Positions 15,938 to 23,715 of a DNA stretch of 43,386 bases are shown here, piece by piece. Both the position numbers and the translations under genes were made by a program. The first letter of the stretch is position 1; every line of letters begins with the position of its first letter. Location of the stretch: contig CAYLPU010000040.1 in NCBI GenBank assembly GCA_964385635.1, forward strand, positions 1 to 43,386, written 5' to 3'. The stretch is from CAYLPU01 sp964385635. GTDB taxonomy: Bacteria > Chloroflexota > Anaerolineae > B4-G1. The notes below the pieces were generated by a model. It had not been told where the DNA came from. It did not search any database and saw nothing but the letters and a program-made list of their open reading frames with translations.

Positions 15938-16330
15938 ATGACAGCCGTTGAGTTGTGGAAGCAACGAGCCAGGCAACTCCAGACAGAGACCTATGCCCTC
16001 TATTTGGCCTACAAAGATCCCAGAACGCCCTGGTACGCACGGCTGTTCGCCGCCCTCGTGGTGGGGTACGCCTTCAGCCCCATTGACCTGATTCCTGACT
16101 TCATCCCTGTCCTGGGTTATTTGGACGACCTGATCCTGGTTCCTCTGGGGGCTGCTCTTGTGCTCAGGATGATCCCTCCCGACGTTCTCGCCGAGAGCCG
16201 GGACAAGGCCAGCGAGTTGATGAGCGCAGGCAAACCAACGAACTGGGCCGCTGCCGCCGTGATCATCGCCCTGTGGCTTCTCCTGGCGACGATGGCTGTT
16301 GTTCTCATTGTAAGGCTGTTTCGAAGTTGA
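15938..16330 (+). CDS. DUF1232 (YkvA-like) membrane protein
   Basis: A 130-residue protein with the DUF1232 signature GYAFSPIDLIPDFIPVLGYLDDLI at about residues 47-70, given here only as the span; the hallmark is SPIDLIPDFIPVLG. A hydrophobic segment follows (LVPLGAALVLRMI), and a C-terminal helix (residues about 104-126) anchors it in the membrane. The function of the family is unknown. It lies between the two ATPase genes of cassette C, 2 bases after the first and 17 before the second, so it is probably co-expressed and perhaps an assembly or regulatory factor of the exporter. Confidence 0.9.
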   Translation: MTAVELWKQRARQLQTETYALYLAYKDPRTPWYARLFAALVVGYAFSPIDLIPDFIPVLGYLDDLILVPLGAALVLRMIPPDVLAESRDKASELMSAGKPTNWAAAAVIIALWLLLATMAVVLIVRLFRS

Positions 16331-16347
16331 AAGGGGGGCTTCACATT

Positions 16348-17319
16348 GTGAACAAATATGCTGTTGAGGTCGTTGGTCTGACCAAAAAGTTCGGTGACTT
16401 CACCGCCGTGGATAGTGTGACGTTCAACATCCGGCGCGGACAGATCTTTGGTTTCCTGGGCCCCAATGGCGCAGGCAAGACGACGACGATCCGTATGCTC
16501 CTGGGCCTTCTGCGGCCCACGTCAGGCCAAGCCACCGTGCTGGATTACGACATCGTGCGCCAGTCGGAGGACATCCGCAGACACATCGGCTATATGTCCC
16601 AGCGCTTCAGCCTCTACCGGGACCTGACCGTGAACGAGAACCTGGATTTCTATGGGCGTACCTACGGTGTGCGCGGCGAGCGGCTGCGGAAGCGTAAGCA
16701 GTTCACCATCGAGATGGCGGGGCTCCAGGGGCGGGAGCGGGAGTTGACCCGCAATCTCTCCGGTGGCTGGAAGCAGCGGTTGGCCCTGGGCACGGCGATC
16801 CTCCACGAGCCGGAAATGCTCTTCCTGGACGAGCCGACCGCCGGGGTGGACCCCATCTCGCGGCGAGCCTTCTGGGATCTGCTCTACCAATTGGCCGAGG
16901 ATGGGACGACGATACTCGTCACGACTCACTACATGGATGAGGCCGAGCACTGCCAGGACCTGGCGCTCATTCACAACGGGCGCATCATCACCCAGGGATC
17001 GCCGGAGGAGATCAAACTGAACGAGATGCAGGGGCAAGTGTTGGAGATTGACTGTGCTCAGCCAGACGTGGCGATCGTCACCCTGCGACAGATGAGCCTG
17101 TTCGATGAGGTGGCACTATATGGCACGCTGATCCACGTGGTGGCCGAAGGAGTCGCGGAGCACAAGCCCCACATCGCACAGACGCTGGCCGAGGCCGGTG
17201 TACGCGTGCGGGCAATGGACATCATCGCCCCGTCTTTGGAGGATGTTTTCATCTACAATGTGCGCAATAACTCAGACCCTTCGGGTTTTCCGAAACCCGG
17301 AGGGTCTTCACAGGAGTGA
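16348..17319 (+). CDS. ABC exporter ATPase, 'GPNG' type, cassette C
   Basis: A 323-residue ATPase: Walker A GPNGAGKT (38-45), Q-loop YMSQRFSLYRDLTV, signature LSGGWKQRLALG, Walker B MLFLDEPTAGVDPISRR, complete H-loop TTHYMDEAEHC. GTG 16348 with AAAGGGGGG about ten bases upstream gives the expected N-terminus (NKYAVEVVGLTKKFGDF); the open frame reaches back to 16273 but overlaps the DUF1232 gene. The normal end LEDVFIYNVRNNS is extended by residues DPSGFPKPGGSSQE, which are encoded by a hairpin repeat at 17275-17306. The membrane-fusion gene starts 4 bases after the stop. Confidence 0.93.
   Translation: MNKYAVEVVGLTKKFGDFTAVDSVTFNIRRGQIFGFLGPNGAGKTTTIRMLLGLLRPTSGQATVLDYDIVRQSEDIRRHIGYMSQRFSLYRDLTVNENLDFYGRTYGVRGERLRKRKQFTIEMAGLQGRERELTRNLSGGWKQRLALGTAILHEPEMLFLDEPTAGVDPISRRAFWDLLYQLAEDGTTILVTTHYMDEAEHCQDLALIHNGRIITQGSPEEIKLNEMQGQVLEIDCAQPDVAIVTLRQMSLFDEVALYGTLIHVVAEGVAEHKPHIAQTLAEAGVRVRAMDIIAPSLEDVFIYNVRNNSDPSGFPKPGGSSQE
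17275..17306. repeat. Palindromic repeat GACCCTTCGGG in an ATPase C-terminus
   Basis: GACCCTTCGGGTTT (17275-17288) and AAACCCGGAGGGTC (17293-17306) form a 14-bp stem with one G-T pair and a TCCG loop. The repeat lies in frame at the end of the ATPase gene and adds about a dozen residues. In RNA the hairpin would stand just before the ribosome site of the membrane-fusion gene. Confidence 0.8.
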
Positions 17320-17323
17320 GGAT

Positions 17324-18688
17324 ATGAAACAAAAGCAGATTGTTCCGATCATCATCGTCGCTGTGGCCGTCATCGTGGCGGCAGCGGCGGGCATCTACTT
17401 TGCTATGAACCCATCTGCCTGGAGCCTGGTGCTGAGGCAACTGGAAATAACCGAGCCTGAGACAGGCGGCCTGACAGCCTCTGGGTTCATCGAGGCCGAG
17501 GAGATCTCCATCGCGCCGGAGTTGGGAGGCCGCGTGGTCGAGTTGCTGGCGGACGAAGGAGACGAGGTCGAGGCTGGACAGGTGCTGGTGCGGCTGGATG
17601 GGGCGTTGCTGGAAGCCCAGATTGAGGCGGCACAGGCGGCTCTGGACGTAGCCCAGGCAGGACTGGCCCAGGCACAGGCAGGAGCCCGCCCGGAGCAGAT
17701 TCGGCAGGCACAGGCCGCCCTGGTCCAGGCGGAGACAGCCCGCGACGGGGCCTATCAGGCCTGGCAGGATGCTATCGCCATCCGCGACAACCCCCAGGAA
17801 CTGGACGCCCGGATTGCCCAGGCGGAGGCACAGGTGGTCGCCGCCAGGTCCACGCTGGCCCAGGCTGCTGCGTTGAAAGACGCGGCTGAGATCGGCAATG
17901 ATAACTTCTACAAAGCAAGGGAAAAATTGGCTGATGCGGCGGAGAAGATAGAAGAAATCCCCGAACCTTTCCGCCCCACCCTGCCAGGACTACACTTGAA
18001 CGTTCACCTCCTCCCCAACGCGTACTGGAAAGCCTGGGTAGGCGTCAACAGCGCCCAGGCTGGGCTGGAGGGGGCAGAGGTCGCGTTGAACAATCTCTAC
18101 GCGATACGGAATAACCCCCAGGAACTGAACGCCCAGGTGGACATGGTCGAAGCGTTATATCGAGCCGCCGAGTCCGCTGTCCAGATGGCCCAGGCCCAAC
18201 TGGACGCGCTGCAAGCGGGGGCTACGAAGGAGGAGATCGACGTCGTCGAGGCGCAAGTAAAACAGGTCCAGGCCGCGCTCGACGCGCTGATGGTGCTGCG
18301 CGACAAACTGACCATCGTTGCGCCGGCCGGCGGGCTGGTCTTGCAACGCAGCATCCACGAGGGAGAACTGGCTGCTCCCGGAGCGACTGTGCTCACGCTG
18401 GGCGACCTGGACGAGGTGACCCTGACCGTATACGTGCCGGAGGACAAGTTAGGGCAGGTACTCATCGGCCAGCAGGTAGAGGTCCGCGTGGATAGTTTCC
18501 CGGAACGATCGTTCATCGGCACCGTCGTCGCCATCGCCCACGAAGCGGAGTTCACCCCACGCAACGTCCAGACGCAGGAGGAGCGCGTGAACATGGTCTT
18601 CGCCGTGGACGTGCACATTCCCAACCCCGATCACGTGCTCAAGCCAGGGATACCTGCCGATGCCGTGATCGTGACTCAGGAGCAGTAG
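17324..18688 (+). CDS. HlyD/YbhG-like membrane-fusion protein 1
   Basis: A 454-residue periplasmic-adaptor-type protein. It has an N-terminal transmembrane anchor (residues about 7-27), a lipoyl-like half (IAPELGGRVVELLADEGDEVEAGQVLVRLD), a very long Ala/Gln-rich coiled coil (about 75-340, with an internal near-repeat around NPQEL), the second lipoyl half (LTIVAPAGGLVLQRSIHEGE) and a beta-barrel domain with EAEFTPRNVQTQEERVNM, a hallmark of YbhG-type adaptors. ATG 17324 follows GGAGTGAGGAT. It would link the ABC-2 exporter to the cell surface. A second adaptor follows 1 base later. Confidence 0.92.
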   Translation: MKQKQIVPIIIVAVAVIVAAAAGIYFAMNPSAWSLVLRQLEITEPETGGLTASGFIEAEEISIAPELGGRVVELLADEGDEVEAGQVLVRLDGALLEAQIEAAQAALDVAQAGLAQAQAGARPEQIRQAQAALVQAETARDGAYQAWQDAIAIRDNPQELDARIAQAEAQVVAARSTLAQAAALKDAAEIGNDNFYKAREKLADAAEKIEEIPEPFRPTLPGLHLNVHLLPNAYWKAWVGVNSAQAGLEGAEVALNNLYAIRNNPQELNAQVDMVEALYRAAESAVQMAQAQLDALQAGATKEEIDVVEAQVKQVQAALDALMVLRDKLTIVAPAGGLVLQRSIHEGELAAPGATVLTLGDLDEVTLTVYVPEDKLGQVLIGQQVEVRVDSFPERSFIGTVVAIAHEAEFTPRNVQTQEERVNMVFAVDVHIPNPDHVLKPGIPADAVIVTQEQ

Positions 18689-18689
18689 G

Positions 18690-20033
18690 ATGCAAACACA
18701 GAATCTAAAATCTCAAATCTCGAGTCTCAAATCCAGCATTTGCCATTTGACATTTGTCATCTGTCATTTGTCATTTGCCGTTTTCCTGGCCGGCTGCAGC
18801 AGTGCTCAGACGACCGGCTTCCTCACCGCCTCCGGCTTCATCGAGGGCGAGGAAGTAGTTGTCGCGCCGGAGACGTCTGGTCGCATCACCGAGATGCTGG
18901 TGGAGCGCGGGGAGACAGTGCAGGAGGACGACGTGCTGATACATCTGGACGACGCGGTGCTCCAAAGCCAGCGGTTGGAGGCCGAGGCCGGATTGGCAAC
19001 CGCCCGCGCCAATCTGGCCCGCGTGCTGGCCGGCTCGCGCCCGGAAGAGATCGCTGCTGCGCGGGCAGCACTGGCCCAGGCGGAGGCCCAACGGGACGGG
19101 GCGGTTCAGGCCGTGGCGAACGCTCAGGACGCGATCAGCAATCCTCTCTCGCTCAACGCTGAGATTGACGCCGCCCGCACCCAGGTGCTCCTGGCCGAGC
19201 AAAACGTCGAGATGGCAGAGGCGAACCTGGCGGAGATCGAACTCAAACGGGACGTCTACGCCCCACTGGATGAAGATGAGCAGCCCAGCCGGTACCCCGG
19301 GCAGTCCTCGGACTCCGGTCTGACGATCGAGATCCCCGAGCAGAGGGGAGACCTGGAGCGCAGTTGGGACCTCCAGGTGTATGCAATCCAGGCAGCGATG
19401 GCGCAGGCCCAGGCCGAATTGGAAGGGGCTCAGCAGTACCTCAATGCACTGGTGGCTATGCGCGACAACCCGCTTACGCTCGAGGCTCAACTCCACAGCA
19501 TGGAGATGCAGCATCGCCTCGCTGAGGCACAGGTTGCCGCCACGCAGGCCGCACTGGATGAACTAGAGGCCGGGCCGACCGGGGAAGAAATCGCGGTGGC
19601 CGAGGCCCAGGTGCGGCAGGCCGAGGCCGCCGTGCACCTGATTGACGCTCAGATCGCCCAACTCACGCTAACTGCCCCAATGGACGGCATAGTCACCAGC
19701 CGCAGCGGCCATACCGGGGAGACCGCCATGGCGGGGGCATCGCTGCTCACCATCGCCAACCTGGACGAAGTGACGCTGGTCATCTACATCCCCGAGAACC
19801 GCATCGGGCAGGTGCGGTTGGGCCAGGAGGTGGGAGTTCAGGTGGATTCCTTCCCGGAGCGCGTGTTCGTGGGGCACGTGGCGAGCATCGCAGGCGAGGC
19901 GGAGTTCACCCCGCGCAACGTGCAGACGCAAGAGGAGCGGGTCAACCTGGTCTTCGCCGTCAAGGTGCGCATCCCCAATCCGGACCAGGTGCTCAAGCCT
20001 GGGATGCCTGCCGACGCGACGATCCAGCCTTGA
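18690..20033 (+). CDS. HlyD/YbhG-like membrane-fusion lipoprotein 2
   Basis: A 447-residue adaptor homologous to the preceding protein: TASGFIEGEEVVVAPETSGR, a long coiled coil (about 80-330), LTAPMDGIVTSRSGHTGE and EAEFTPRNVQTQEERVNL. Instead of a membrane anchor it has a lipoprotein signal peptide with the lipobox LAGC (Cys36). The DNA for the signal peptide is made of two heptamer tandem repeats, and residues 17-30 read as a 7-residue repeat (ICHLTFV, ICHLSFA). ATG 18690 lies 1 base after the previous stop, with AGGAG upstream. One anchored and one lipidated copy suggests a mixed adaptor assembly. Confidence 0.92.
   Translation: MQTQNLKSQISSLKSSICHLTFVICHLSFAVFLAGCSSAQTTGFLTASGFIEGEEVVVAPETSGRITEMLVERGETVQEDDVLIHLDDAVLQSQRLEAEAGLATARANLARVLAGSRPEEIAAARAALAQAEAQRDGAVQAVANAQDAISNPLSLNAEIDAARTQVLLAEQNVEMAEANLAEIELKRDVYAPLDEDEQPSRYPGQSSDSGLTIEIPEQRGDLERSWDLQVYAIQAAMAQAQAELEGAQQYLNALVAMRDNPLTLEAQLHSMEMQHRLAEAQVAATQAALDELEAGPTGEEIAVAEAQVRQAEAAVHLIDAQIAQLTLTAPMDGIVTSRSGHTGETAMAGASLLTIANLDEVTLVIYIPENRIGQVRLGQEVGVQVDSFPERVFVGHVASIAGEAEFTPRNVQTQEERVNLVFAVKVRIPNPDQVLKPGMPADATIQP
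18703..18778. repeat. Two heptamer tandem repeats encoding a signal peptide
   Basis: Four copies related to ATCTCAA run from 18703 to 18730, followed by six copies of CATTTGN (one CATCTGT) from 18737 to 18778. Both lie in the coding region for the signal peptide of the second adaptor. Three heptamers equal seven codons, so the peptide repeats every 7 residues and stays hydrophobic. Confidence 0.9.
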
Positions 20034-20055
20034 CAACAGACATCCAACAGATGAT

Positions 20056-20095
20056 AGGTGCGGCGCACTCCTGAAGTGCGTCGCACCTTTTGTTT
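20056..20095 (+). terminator. Terminator of exporter cassette C
   Basis: AGGTGCGGCGCACT (20056-20069) and AGTGCGTCGCACCT (20075-20088) form a 14-bp stem with one G-T pair, a CCTGA loop and the tail TTTGTTT. It starts 23 bases after the last exporter gene. It could also be a member of a dispersed palindromic repeat family. Confidence 0.8.
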
Positions 20096-20114
20096 CAGGT
20101 CCGTCTCCTCTCAA

Positions 20115-20143
20115 TTGACAATCCCGCCCATTTGGAGTACATT
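20115..20143 (+). promoter_or_regulatory. Promoter of the alpha-toroid cluster
   Basis: TTGACA (20115-20120), a 17-bp spacer and TACATT (20138-20143). Transcription would start near 20150, which excludes the GTG at 20146 as the start of the next gene and supports ATG 20227. Confidence 0.65.
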
Positions 20144-20226
20144 TAGTGAGAGGCAAAATTGGCCCTGCGGTGGAAGGAACTGCCAGAATAAGACTGGCAC
20201 GAGACCAATCACACGAAGGAGCGGAC

Positions 20227-21159
20227 ATGGATTGGATCCAGGTACTCTACTCCGATGTCGTCCCCTGGTTGATGGAACTCTCCAACCCATCGGTCCGCTA
20301 CTGGACCCTGACCAGGTTGCTCGACCGGACGGAGGAGGACACGGAAGTAGTCGAGGCCCGCCAGACGATCATGCAGTGCGGGCCGACGGTAGAGATTCTA
20401 GCCCACTACGCGGGCAACGGTCGCTGGGAAGGAGAGCGAAGTTACTACACTTACAAATACACCTCCACCCACTGGCAACTGCTCCTGCTGGCCGAACTCT
20501 CCGCCGACGGGAAAGACGAGCGTGTCGCCGCTGCCTGCCAGCGGATGGTTGACCAGGTACACCGCGAGAACCGCTCTATCATCTGGCCCTGCTTTCACGG
20601 AAACCTGATTGGCTACCTGCACGCCCTCGGCCATGGGCAAGACGAACGGGTGCGCCAGTTCGAAGCGGACCTGGCACGTGCGGGTACCACGGGGAAGTGG
20701 CGCTGCAATAACAACGGAGACCTGCCCTGCTCCTGGGGTGCGGCACGGGCGTTGTGGGGCTTCGGGCGCATCCCTGCCAGCGAGCGCAGCAATGCCGTGC
20801 AAGAGGCGATTGGGAGCGGTATCCGCTTCCTGGGCCGCTTCAAACTGCGCGAGGGGAACTACCCCAGCAGCGGTTCGCGCCACAAGTTGTGGGACCGGCT
20901 CAACTTCCCGCTCTTCTACCAGGCCGACGTGCTCTTCATCCTGCGCGCCTTGGCCGACCTGGGCCGCGTAGACGATAAGCCCACCTTCCGTAAGGCAGTG
21001 ACGTGGCTAGAAGACCGGTGCCGTGACGATGGGCGTTGGAACGGCGTCAGCCCTTATGGCAGCCGCATGTGGACCCAAATGGAGAAGCGCCGCCGCCCCA
21101 GCAAGTGGGTCACCTGGCAGGCGCTATATGTGATCAAGACCGCGCACTCCCGTTGGTGA
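20227..21159 (+). CDS. Alpha-toroid (squalene-cyclase/prenyltransferase-like fold) protein A
   Basis: A 310-residue protein of unknown function. It starts with VPWLMELSNPSVRYWTLTRL, then LLDR...DTEVVEARQTIMQ, repeated helical units such as STHWQLLLLAELSADGKDERV, NLIGYLHALGHGQDERV and CSWGAARALWGFG, and ends RPSKWVTWQALYVIKTA. This pattern is that of alpha/alpha-toroid proteins. Chloroflexota homologs are often labelled NifH in databases, but there is no P-loop or NifH motif here. ATG 20227 has GAAGGAGCGG upstream. Two relatives are encoded at 21817 and 24081. Confidence 0.75.
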   Translation: MDWIQVLYSDVVPWLMELSNPSVRYWTLTRLLDRTEEDTEVVEARQTIMQCGPTVEILAHYAGNGRWEGERSYYTYKYTSTHWQLLLLAELSADGKDERVAAACQRMVDQVHRENRSIIWPCFHGNLIGYLHALGHGQDERVRQFEADLARAGTTGKWRCNNNGDLPCSWGAARALWGFGRIPASERSNAVQEAIGSGIRFLGRFKLREGNYPSSGSRHKLWDRLNFPLFYQADVLFILRALADLGRVDDKPTFRKAVTWLEDRCRDDGRWNGVSPYGSRMWTQMEKRRRPSKWVTWQALYVIKTAHSRW

Positions 21160-21203
21160 CAGACGCGACAGGCTCAAACAGTACTCTGGAATAGGAGGAG
21201 ACT

Positions 21204-21842
21204 ATGTCAACCGGAGACACCCGTCTCATACGCTTCCTGCAACAGGAAAACGTACGCCTCAAGGATGAAAACGAACTGCTGACCGATGAAATCCACAGCC
21301 TGCGTCGGTATATCCGGGTACTTCAAAGACTGCAGGAGACCGTCCATCGCTTCACGCCCGAACAAGACATCCTGACCTTGCTGGACGAGACGCTGGGCTG
21401 TGCCCTGGCACTGATGGACGCAGCCGACGGGTCGCTCTTATTGATTGACGAAGAGGCCGACGAATTGGTATTCGTGCTGGTACACGGGGCTGTGCAAGAG
21501 ACGCTGCCCGGCTACCGCTTCGACCGGCAGCAGGGTATCGCCGGCTGGGTGGCCGAACACGTCGAGCCAGCCATCGTCAACAACGTCCGCTCCGACGCGC
21601 GCTTCCTGCCCGAGTTGGACGAGCGCTCCGGCTTCGTGACTCGCTCGCTGATGGCAGTCCCGTTGGCTGCGCGAGGCAGGGTTCTGGGAGTGATCGAAGT
21701 GCTCAACAAGCGCTCCGGGAAGAATTTCACCGATGACGACGCCAGCCTGCTCTCCATCCTGGCGACTCTGTCCGCTTCTGCGCTGGACTACGCCGCCTCC
21801 GCGCCGGTTGAGGCCGATGAGCAGCCAGGAACGGCTGGCTGA
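21204..21842 (+). CDS. GAF domain protein
   Basis: A 212-residue cytoplasmic protein with an N-terminal coiled coil (about residues 10-45, LIRFLQQENVRLKDENELLTDEI in outline) and one GAF domain (about 48-195: DILTLLDETLGCALALMDAADGSLLLID, YRFDRQQGIAGWVAEH, RSLMAVPLAARGRVLGVIEVLNK). GAF domains bind small ligands or cyclic nucleotides. There is no output domain, so it may sense for a partner. ATG 21204 follows AGGAGGAG. The next gene overlaps its end by 26 bases, which points to coupled translation with the HEAT/toroid fusion. Confidence 0.9.
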   Translation: MSTGDTRLIRFLQQENVRLKDENELLTDEIHSLRRYIRVLQRLQETVHRFTPEQDILTLLDETLGCALALMDAADGSLLLIDEEADELVFVLVHGAVQETLPGYRFDRQQGIAGWVAEHVEPAIVNNVRSDARFLPELDERSGFVTRSLMAVPLAARGRVLGVIEVLNKRSGKNFTDDDASLLSILATLSASALDYAASAPVEADEQPGTAG

Positions 21843-23451
21843 GAGCCGCCCCCCTCCCTTGGCTGCTGAAACCGGACGAGGCCAATCCCAGCTGAAGGCT
21901 CGAGAAGCCAGAGAATTGGGGGAGCGCATCGCCGCGCTTGTTCAAACCGGGCAGGTGCCCCAAGCCTACACCCTATTGGCTCCGGTTCTTGCCGAACGGA
22001 CGCCGTTTCGTTTACTCGACCGCATCGGTGCAGCCGTCGGCGCTGGCCCTCTGGAGGCAGTGAATACCTTTCTGGATCACATCGCGGCTGCCAGGACCGA
22101 AGGCGGCTGGGTGGTTATTGCCAGTGCCCTGGGCCAACAGTTGGACCGCGATCCCGCCGGCGCTTTTGCCCGTTGCCGGGCCTTTGTCATCGTCGCCGAC
22201 GTCTGGTATGCCACGGATATTCTGGGGGAGCGGGTGCCCGGTCCGGCATTGGTGGCCGACTTCCAGCCATCGCTGGATATGCTTGCTTCCTGGCGCGAGG
22301 ACGCCAACCGCTGGGTGCGCCGGACCGTCGGCGTCAGCGTTCACTTCTGGGCCAGACGCTCGCGCGGCGCAGCGGAGTATGTCGCCCAGGCAGAAGCACT
22401 GCTGGCCTTCCTGGAGCCGATGTTCGAGGAGTGGGACATGGACACCGTCAAGGACATGGGCTGGGGATTAATGACTCGCTTCAAGGCCAACCCTCCCCCC
22501 TGGCTGCTGGAACCGGACGAGGCCAACCCCGGCGTGCGCTATTTCGTCCTGCGCGATCTGCTCGACCGGGCCACCGACGACCCTGAGGTCGTCGCCGCGC
22601 AGGCGGAGGTGATGCGCACCGGCCCCGTCCCCGCCATCCTGGACGCCCAGTACCCAGATGGCTACTGGGTCAAACCTGGCCCGGGCTACGCCCCCAAGTA
22701 CCGGTCCACCCTGTGGCAGATTCTCTTCCTCGCCCAACTGGGGGCCGACGGGCGGGACGAGCGGGTGCGCCGGGCCGTCGAGCACGTCTTCGCCCACGCC
22801 CAGGCCAAAAACGATGGTTTCGCCTGCAACGGTCGCCCTAGCACGACCATCCACTGTCTGTGGGGCAACGTGGTGCGGGCACTCCTCGACCTGCGCTATT
22901 GGGGAGACGAGCGGCTAGATCGGGCAATTGACGCGCTGGCCCGCTCCATCACCGGTGAGGGATACGAGTGGTACCGCAAGGGGGGCGTCCAGGCTCCCGG
23001 CTTCGTCTGCTCAGCCAACTATGGCCTGCCCTGCGCGTGGGGCGCGGTACGGGCGCTGCGGGCACTCAACCGCGTGCCCGCCACCGGCCGCACCCCCGCC
23101 GTCGAGGCCGCCGTCGTCGCCAGCACTGATTTCCTGCTCAGTTACGACGTCGCCCGCGCTGACTATCCGCATCACGAACGCATCAGTTCCAGTTGGTTCA
23201 AGTTCGGCTACCCGCTGGGTTACGTCACTGACGTGCTGCTCAACCTCGAAGCACTATCCGAGGCTGGCTATGCGAAAGACTCGCGTCTGAATGAAACCGT
23301 TGAATTCGTGCTATCCAAGCAGGACGAGCAGGGCCGCTGGAAGATGGAGTGCAGTCACAACGGCAAGATGTGGGCCGATGTCGAGAAGAAAGGCAGACCC
23401 AGCAAGTGGGTCACGCTGCGGGCGCTGCGGGTGCTGAAAATGACTCGCTAA
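21817..23451 (+). CDS. HEAT/DNA-alkylation-like + alpha-toroid fusion protein B
   Basis: A 544-residue protein of two parts. Residues 1-220 look like HEAT repeats and contain WVRRTVGVSVHFWARRSRG and MDTVKDMGWGLMTRF, which resemble the helical repeats of AlkD-type DNA alkylation proteins (weak, by eye). Residues about 225-544 are an alpha-toroid domain like the proteins at 20227 and 24081: PPPWLLEPDE, NPGVRYFVLRDLLDRATDDPEV, CLWGNVVRALLDL, CAWGAVRALRALN and RPSKWVTLRALRVLK. ATG 21817 inside the GAF gene has GGTTGAGG upstream; the frame is open to 21733. Function unknown. Confidence 0.7.
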   Translation: MSSQERLAESRPPPLAAETGRGQSQLKAREARELGERIAALVQTGQVPQAYTLLAPVLAERTPFRLLDRIGAAVGAGPLEAVNTFLDHIAAARTEGGWVVIASALGQQLDRDPAGAFARCRAFVIVADVWYATDILGERVPGPALVADFQPSLDMLASWREDANRWVRRTVGVSVHFWARRSRGAAEYVAQAEALLAFLEPMFEEWDMDTVKDMGWGLMTRFKANPPPWLLEPDEANPGVRYFVLRDLLDRATDDPEVVAAQAEVMRTGPVPAILDAQYPDGYWVKPGPGYAPKYRSTLWQILFLAQLGADGRDERVRRAVEHVFAHAQAKNDGFACNGRPSTTIHCLWGNVVRALLDLRYWGDERLDRAIDALARSITGEGYEWYRKGGVQAPGFVCSANYGLPCAWGAVRALRALNRVPATGRTPAVEAAVVASTDFLLSYDVARADYPHHERISSSWFKFGYPLGYVTDVLLNLEALSEAGYAKDSRLNETVEFVLSKQDEQGRWKMECSHNGKMWADVEKKGRPSKWVTLRALRVLKMTR

Positions 23452-23484
23452 ATGCTGGCTGAATCTCACCGATGGGAGGCGAAA

Positions 23485-23685
23485 ATGAGACGCTTCTGGA
23501 CATACCTGGGCGGCACTGTCATCAGGCCACGCAGCACGCTCACACGATTGCTGGCCGATCCCCACCACCTGGCCTACGGCGTGGGCGCGATGGTCTTGAT
23601 GGGCATCCTATATACCCTGACAGTCACCGGTCTGGCCGTCGTGAAAGCGGAGATCACAACGCCGCCCTGGTCCGGTAGGATTTGA
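23485..23685 (+). pseudogene. Truncated Yip1-family-like membrane protein
   Basis: A 66-residue N-terminal piece: MRRFWTYLGGTVIRPRST, then TLTRLLADPHHLAYGV and one hydrophobic segment (AMVLMGILYTLTVTGLAVV). The start of Chloroflexota Yip1-like proteins is similar, but those carry several more helices. The reading stops at 23685 after PPWSGRI, 30 bases before the DUF3795 gene. ATG 23485 has GGGAGGCG upstream; ATG 23452 is an alternative. It is most likely a remnant left by a deletion; a functional single-helix protein cannot be excluded. Confidence 0.5.
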
Positions 23686-23715
23686 GGCTGAAATGACCGA
23701 GAAACTAGAGTTCGT

